In this document: piece by piece, positions 13,980 to 18,614 of the stretch
Layout: each line of letters opens with the position of its first letter
Numbering within the stretch: the stretch's first letter is position 1
Assembly: GCA_016927155.1 (NCBI GenBank)
Contig: JAFGNE010000072.1
Location: 1-18,614 of the forward strand
DNA length: 18,614 nucleotides
Direction: 5' to 3'
Origin: Candidatus Peregrinibacteria bacterium
GTDB lineage: Bacteria > Patescibacteriota > Gracilibacteria > UM-FILTER-43-11
Position numbers and translations under genes: made by a program
The notes under the pieces: model-generated
Told to the model about the DNA's origin: nothing
Databases searched by the model: none
The model's input: only the letters and a program-made list of their open reading frames with translations

Positions 13980-16900
13980 ATGACACCTTTCTCTTATCAT
14001 TTCCGGCGTTTTTCCCTCAGCTCTGCTCGGGGCAGGCGTTTCGCGGTGATTTTTTTCGGGCTTATCGTTGCCGCTGTTCTGGGTTACCGCGCCATTCCCG
14101 CCCCGATGGTTGTAGGCGCGGATGTTCCGGGTGAAATCCTGAAGATCAGTTTCCAGGCGCCTGTCACATTGCATTTTAGCCAGCGCATGAATAAAAGCAG
14201 TGTGGAAAAGTCATTCAGGATGGTCCCTTTTCTTGCGGGCGATTTTGCCTGGCCCGACGGGCGCACGCTTATTTTTAGCGCTTATGACCCTTTGCCCATC
14301 GGTTCGGAATTTAAGATGACGGTTGGAGGGGCGGCAAAAAATTTTTATGGAAAAAGGCTTAAGGCTGATGCCGTTTTGTCTTTTGTGGTTACCGGAGCGC
14401 CTTATGCGAGGTTTGTTTCACCGCGCCTGCCGGATGGAGAAATTCCTGTTGTGGAACAGGGCCAGCCGGTTATAGTGTTGTTCGACAGGCCGATGGATTT
14501 GGCCACGCACGGCGACGGCCTTCTTGTCATTGAACCGCCTGCAGGGGGGCGTTTCCGCCTTTTAGGGGAAAGCGCTTTCCAATTCATTCCGGAAGCCTGG
14601 GCCATGAACAGCCGTTATAAATTTACTGTTCCCGCCGGCCTGGCATCGCGCGAAGGGGGTGCCACGGAAAAAGAAGAGGTTTTTTATTTTGATACTCCCA
14701 AGCCCCGTGTCATCCGGGTTTCGCCGACCGACGGGGAAGAAGCGGCGACGGATGCCGCCATCACGCTCCGTTTTAACCAGCCGGTGGAATTGGGGGCGGT
14801 GCGGCCGGGGCAAAACATCCAGCTTTTTCCGTCGAATGATGTGGACGCCGAAAAAAAACCCAAAAATGACGGTTTCTTTAATATGGAAGCCACTTACGGG
14901 TTCGCGGAAGACGGCTCTCCCGATAAAAACATCCTGACTTTCACACCCACTTTCCCTTACCTGCCCGGAAGGGAATACCGTTTTGTAGTTAAGGCCGGCA
15001 AGGAATTGGGGATCGCTGAAGACCTTGAAATCAGGTTTAAAACGAAAAGCGGTGTGGTCTCCGCCGGATCAGTTTCCCTTTCCGGCCTTTCATGGGTTGG
15101 TGCCGGCGCGGACGCTTTTGCTGTTGAAGGGTTGCCTCCCCGTTTTTTTGTAAAAACAGGGAAAGCGGACGCGTTGGAGGTTGAATATTGCCGTCTCAGT
15201 GAAAAGTCTTTTTTTTCCTGGAAGGGGCAGGACGCGCCCTGTGCTTTGCAGCCTAAAGCCGTTTTGCCTGCTCCGGATGAATCCGGCGGGACTTCCCTGG
15301 ATATGGCGGCCCTTTTTGGGAAAAAAGAATGGGAAGCGGGTCTTTATTTTCTTTCCGTGACGGCCAAAGGGGTGGAAGACGCGACAATCCATAGGATTTT
15401 TGTGGTTTCCGGTACGGTCCTCGTGCTTAAAAAATCCGAAAAAGATGTTTTGGTTTGGGCGGTGGACGTAAAAACAGGCCAGCCGGTCGCGCGCATGGAA
15501 CTTGTTTTTTACGGCGGCGAAGGCGGCGAACTGGCCCGCGGGACAACGGACAGCGACGGCATTTATAAAATGGCCGGCAAATTTGGAGGGGAAGGGATTT
15601 ACGTTGTGGGAAAAAAAGAGCGGGATGGTGAAAAAAGATGGGCTGTGGCGGGCGAATACTGGAATCCCGCCGCCGGTTCCGCGTATGGCGTATGGCTGGC
15701 CCCCCTTGAACCCCGCGCCTGGCTTTTTCCCGGCCGCAATATTCTTACCGCGGGGGAAGATCTGGCTTTTAAGGGGATAGTAAGGACGGACGCGGACACT
15801 GAGCTTTCCTTTTCCGAAACCGTCCAGGTATCCGTTTTGCTTCAGGATGAAACGGGCGATGAGAAAGCGCGCCTCGCCTTGCCTTTGCGTCGGGACGGCT
15901 CTTTTGACGGCATCATGCTTTTGCCCGAGAGCCTGGAAGCGGGAGATTATAAGCTGGCGGTGTTTTCCGGTAACGAGGAGTGGGGCGGCGCGGATATAAA
16001 AATCACCGGAAACGAACCGCCTTTTTCCCTGGAATGGGAAAACGCGCGGACGGATTACAAAAAAGGCGAAATGCCTCTCGCCGCCTTTACCGCCCATTAT
16101 CCTTTCGGCCTTCCGGCGGCGCACCTTATGGGAGGGTTCCGGCTTTACCGGACACCATTCTTTTTTGGCGCCGAAAAAGAGTCCGCCTATTCTTACGGCC
16201 CGTGGGACAGGCCTTTGGTTTTAAGCGGGAACGCGCAAGAGGAATTGCTGGCGGCGGGCGACATGACGTTTGACAAGGAAGGCCGCGCGCGCCTACCCCT
16301 CATCGGAAAAGAAAACAGTTTCCTGGAAGATGGTTTTTCCTACCGCCTTGAGGTAAGCGTCCGCGATTTCAACGGCGAAATCCTGACGCGCCATTTCTAT
16401 TTCCGTGTCCACCCTTGTGCTTTTTACGCCGGCCTTGGCGCCAAACGCCTGCTCATGCGCCCGGATGAAGATTTTGAAGCCACATCTGTCCTGCTCACCC
16501 CTGATGGCGTGCCGGTTGAAGGGGAAAAGATGAAGATTGTTTTGTCCCAGGAAGGGGGCAAAGAATGGTTTTCCGAATGGATTTTTAGCGGGAAAGAGCC
16601 TGTAATCACTCAAATTCCCGTATCACGGGATATGCCGGGAGGGATTTATTTTTTGCGCGCGGAATATGAAGGGGGGGATGGGAACGTTGCCATTGCCGAA
16701 AAACGGCTTTTCCTGATCACGCCTGAGGGGAAGACGGGCATGGAAAATTTTGTTCTGGTGCCTGACCAGTCGCTCGCGTATGTGGGCGGCAAGGCGCGTT
16801 TTCTTGCCGTGGCTCCGTTTGTCTCACAGGAAAATCCGGCCGCGTTGCTCTTCACCGTGGAGCGCATGGGAATTTTAAGACACGAAATGGTGCCTCTTCT

Positions 16901-18614
16901 GGCCGCGCTGACGCCCATTGAAATTCCGGTGGATGAGGCCATGGTGCCCAATGTTTATGTGAAAGCGGCTGTTTTGAGGGTTTCCGGCAAGCAGCTTGAT
17001 TCGCTTCTGGAAGCGCAAAAAAAACGTGCCGCCGAAGAAGATTCCATTGCCCTTAAATTGATGATATTGGAAGAGGAATTCAAAGGCGTCCCTATGGGAA
17101 GCGAAGGAGACAGACAAAGGCTTGCCGGAGAAATCCAAATTCTTCAGGACAAAAAAACCGCGCTTGGGGAAGAAGACGGGGCGCTTCCGGATCTCGCGCT
17201 GGAAGAACAAACGGTGCCGCTTCGCGTCAGCCGCCGGGAACAGGAGATAAAAATGGATTTGTCTTTTGACCCGCCCGCCCCGAAGCCTGGGGATACGGTT
17301 AAAATCAGGTTCCACGCGTACGACTATAAAAATCAGGATGTGCCGGGGATCGCGGCCATACGCGTCACACAGAAAGGGGCAGGCCCCGGGATTCTTGGTT
17401 ATTTCCTTGGCTTCCGCCCCCTGCAGGTTGCCACGGCTTCCAGTTTGGCGCCCATGGAACTTAAAGGGTCCGCGGTGGATATTTTTAAAGCCCTTTCAGG
17501 CCTTAAAGGAGGAAGCGCCTTCGTGGCTTATTTTAATCCGCTCATTGTTTTGGATAATGGCGGGTATGCTGAGGTCGAATTCAAATGGCCTGAAAATGGC
17601 GGGCCATGGGCCGCGCAGGCGGTTGTCACAGAAGGCGTCAGCCGGTTTGGCGAAGCTTCGGTTATTTTTCCCGCCAAAAGCCTTTATACGCTCGACCCCC
17701 TTGTGCCCCGCTATGTCATGCCCGGCGATAGAATCGCGGTAGGCGCCTTTTTGCGCAATGTTTCGGAAAACGATATTTCCGGCCAGCTGGAAATGGCGGC
17801 GGAGGGGTTTTCCGTGAAAGACTTCCCTAAAAAAGAATTTTCCGTGAAAGCGGGCCAAAGCGCGCAGGTCCTGTGGCAGGCTGAAGTGCCGGCGGAAAAT
17901 GCGCCGGGTCAGATCAGTCTTATTTTCCGCTCGCGTGAAGAAAACGCGCGCGCCGTTTTGCCCGTCAAAACATCCGATGCGGGCGGCCCCTTGGAAGAAC
18001 AGTTCAAAAAGGCCGCCGCGGTTCTCCCGCGCTTCGCGCGGGCGGATGGCGGATATTTTTACTGGGAAAATGCCGGCCTAAGCGACCCTCTCCTTTCCGC
18101 TTACGCCCTTTACGCTTTGGACTTCGCCAAAAAAAATGGCGAAGAAATCAATGATGAGACGCTAGAAAACACCGCGCGATATCTTGTCGGTAAAATGGCC
18201 GATGGAAATTTGCTCGCGGACGAAAAAGCCGCCATGTTATGGGCTTTGAGTGAGTATGGGGAGTACGATACCGCGCTCACCCTTGAGCTTTTTCGGGACA
18301 GGGAAGCATTGCGGAAAGACGCCCGTTTTCTTGTCCTTAAGGCGATTGAAAACCATGTGGAAGCGGGGCAAAGCAGCCTGCAGCCTTATGTGGAACGGCT
18401 GAAAAGCGAACTCAATCCCGGCGGGGCGGAAGGCCAAATATTGCCTGCGCCTTTGGCGTGGCTTATGGGGTGGCCCCTTAAAACTTCAGGCGGGAATGCC
18501 GCGCTGGATAAGGTCTATTGCCGCCTGGATGATCCGGAATGCCTTGAGCCTGTCGCGGAATTCAGCTCGGGCGAAGTGTACGCGGGCCGCCTCACGCTTA
18601 TTGCCCCCGAAGAC
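13980..18614 (+). CDS. Bacterial alpha-2-macroglobulin-like protein with Ig-like N-terminus and degenerate thioester site (partial, runs off the window)
   Basis: The frame stays open for 1545 codons to the window end, so the C-terminus is missing. It is a membrane-anchored relative of alpha-2-macroglobulin, a family of large protease traps. Order: an N-terminal signal anchor (21-35, FAVIFFGLIVAAVLG); two SbsA-type Ig-like (Big_5) domains (about 42-145, VTLHFSQRMNKSSV, and 240-360, ITLRFNQPVEL); macroglobulin domains including VKTGQPVARMEL (near 496) and the hallmark FPGRNILTAGEDLAFKGIV (about 582-600); a charged coiled-coil insertion (1002-1067); and the ANA/MG10 region (about 1181-1260, FNPLIVLDNGGYAEVEFKWP). 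LEEQ (1338-1341) stands where CxEQ normally lies. Only 14 residues later DGGYFYWENAGLSDPLLSAY opens the remaining alpha-toroid helices. The thioester cysteine is therefore absent. Bacterial homologues often neighbour pbpC, which may lie beyond the window. Confidence 0.88.
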   Translation, partial: MTPFSYHFRRFSLSSARGRRFAVIFFGLIVAAVLGYRAIPAPMVVGADVPGEILKISFQAPVTLHFSQRMNKSSVEKSFRMVPFLAGDFAWPDGRTLIFSAYDPLPIGSEFKMTVGGAAKNFYGKRLKADAVLSFVVTGAPYARFVSPRLPDGEIPVVEQGQPVIVLFDRPMDLATHGDGLLVIEPPAGGRFRLLGESAFQFIPEAWAMNSRYKFTVPAGLASREGGATEKEEVFYFDTPKPRVIRVSPTDGEEAATDAAITLRFNQPVELGAVRPGQNIQLFPSNDVDAEKKPKNDGFFNMEATYGFAEDGSPDKNILTFTPTFPYLPGREYRFVVKAGKELGIAEDLEIRFKTKSGVVSAGSVSLSGLSWVGAGADAFAVEGLPPRFFVKTGKADALEVEYCRLSEKSFFSWKGQDAPCALQPKAVLPAPDESGGTSLDMAALFGKKEWEAGLYFLSVTAKGVEDATIHRIFVVSGTVLVLKKSEKDVLVWAVDVKTGQPVARMELVFYGGEGGELARGTTDSDGIYKMAGKFGGEGIYVVGKKERDGEKRWAVAGEYWNPAAGSAYGVWLAPLEPRAWLFPGRNILTAGEDLAFKGIVRTDADTELSFSETVQVSVLLQDETGDEKARLALPLRRDGSFDGIMLLPESLEAGDYKLAVFSGNEEWGGADIKITGNEPPFSLEWENARTDYKKGEMPLAAFTAHYPFGLPAAHLMGGFRLYRTPFFFGAEKESAYSYGPWDRPLVLSGNAQEELLAAGDMTFDKEGRARLPLIGKENSFLEDGFSYRLEVSVRDFNGEILTRHFYFRVHPCAFYAGLGAKRLLMRPDEDFEATSVLLTPDGVPVEGEKMKIVLSQEGGKEWFSEWIFSGKEPVITQIPVSRDMPGGIYFLRAEYEGGDGNVAIAEKRLFLITPEGKTGMENFVLVPDQSLAYVGGKARFLAVAPFVSQENPAALLFTVERMGILRHEMVPLLAALTPIEIPVDEAMVPNVYVKAAVLRVSGKQLDSLLEAQKKRAAEEDSIALKLMILEEEFKGVPMGSEGDRQRLAGEIQILQDKKTALGEEDGALPDLALEEQTVPLRVSRREQEIKMDLSFDPPAPKPGDTVKIRFHAYDYKNQDVPGIAAIRVTQKGAGPGILGYFLGFRPLQVATASSLAPMELKGSAVDIFKALSGLKGGSAFVAYFNPLIVLDNGGYAEVEFKWPENGGPWAAQAVVTEGVSRFGEASVIFPAKSLYTLDPLVPRYVMPGDRIAVGAFLRNVSENDISGQLEMAAEGFSVKDFPKKEFSVKAGQSAQVLWQAEVPAENAPGQISLIFRSREENARAVLPVKTSDAGGPLEEQFKKAAAVLPRFARADGGYFYWENAGLSDPLLSAYALYALDFAKKNGEEINDETLENTARYLVGKMADGNLLADEKAAMLWALSEYGEYDTALTLELFRDREALRKDARFLVLKAIENHVEAGQSSLQPYVERLKSELNPGGAEGQILPAPLAWLMGWPLKTSGGNAALDKVYCRLDDPECLEPVAEFSSGEVYAGRLTLIAPED

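Noticed and set aside
15090..16124. A 344-codon minus-strand frame in the right part of the window
   Set aside because: It lies entirely within the macroglobulin frame on the other strand, is rich in Arg/Phe/Pro with no domain pattern, and has no promoter or start context.

Overview
The window reads as a compact bacterial chromosome segment of moderate-to-high GC with short intergenic gaps. It starts in the last 28 bases of a tRNA (acceptor end with encoded CCA) and ends inside a very large open gene. Almost every start lacks a convincing Shine-Dalgarno sequence, yet several good sigma70-type promoters are visible. TGA is used as a stop (pyrK, and gatC in a TGATG overlap with gatA), so the TGA=Gly code of Gracilibacteria is unlikely. 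The mix of an archaeal-looking PyrD/PyrK pair, GatCA, giant surface proteins and a C-terminal LAATG sorting signal suggests a candidate-phylum (Patescibacteria/CPR-like) bacterium, perhaps of the metabolically richer kind. That placement is an inference from gene content, not proven.

Left part (1-3362): an mgtE magnesium channel/transporter gene on the plus strand converges on a minus-strand pyrD-pyrK operon, which encodes the NAD-linked dihydroorotate dehydrogenase. The pyrD promoter lies inside a 22-bp operator-like palindrome. Divergent from it, a strong promoter drives a 1325-residue secreted mosaic protein (3363-7340) with leucine-rich repeats, a Kre9/Knh1-like beta sandwich, a right-handed beta-helix, a cysteine-rich repeat, a fibronectin-like domain and a C-terminal dockerin-like double calcium loop.

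Middle part (7341-13140): a minus-strand group runs small membrane protein - gatC - gatA (transamidosome subunits; gatB is not here). An AT-richer flavin disulfide oxidoreductase gene of the CoA-disulfide reductase/NADH oxidase type follows. A small three-helix membrane protein is on the plus strand, and guaB (IMP dehydrogenase) is on the minus strand with its own promoter.

Right part (13141-18614): two cell-surface genes are divergently transcribed from an AT-rich region carrying an AGTCAA-N10-TTGACT palindrome. To the left is a 227-residue protein with a signal peptide and a C-terminal LAATG-type sortase signal; a clear intrinsic terminator follows it. To the right is an uninterrupted frame of at least 1545 codons that I translated by hand. 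It is a bacterial alpha-2-macroglobulin with N-terminal SbsA-type Ig domains, a coiled-coil insertion and an eroded thioester region (LEEQ in place of CxEQ, with most of the usual following helices missing). This surface module is the most unusual part of the window. No mobile elements, CRISPR arrays or integrases are visible, and no stretch over 300 bases lacks a gene.
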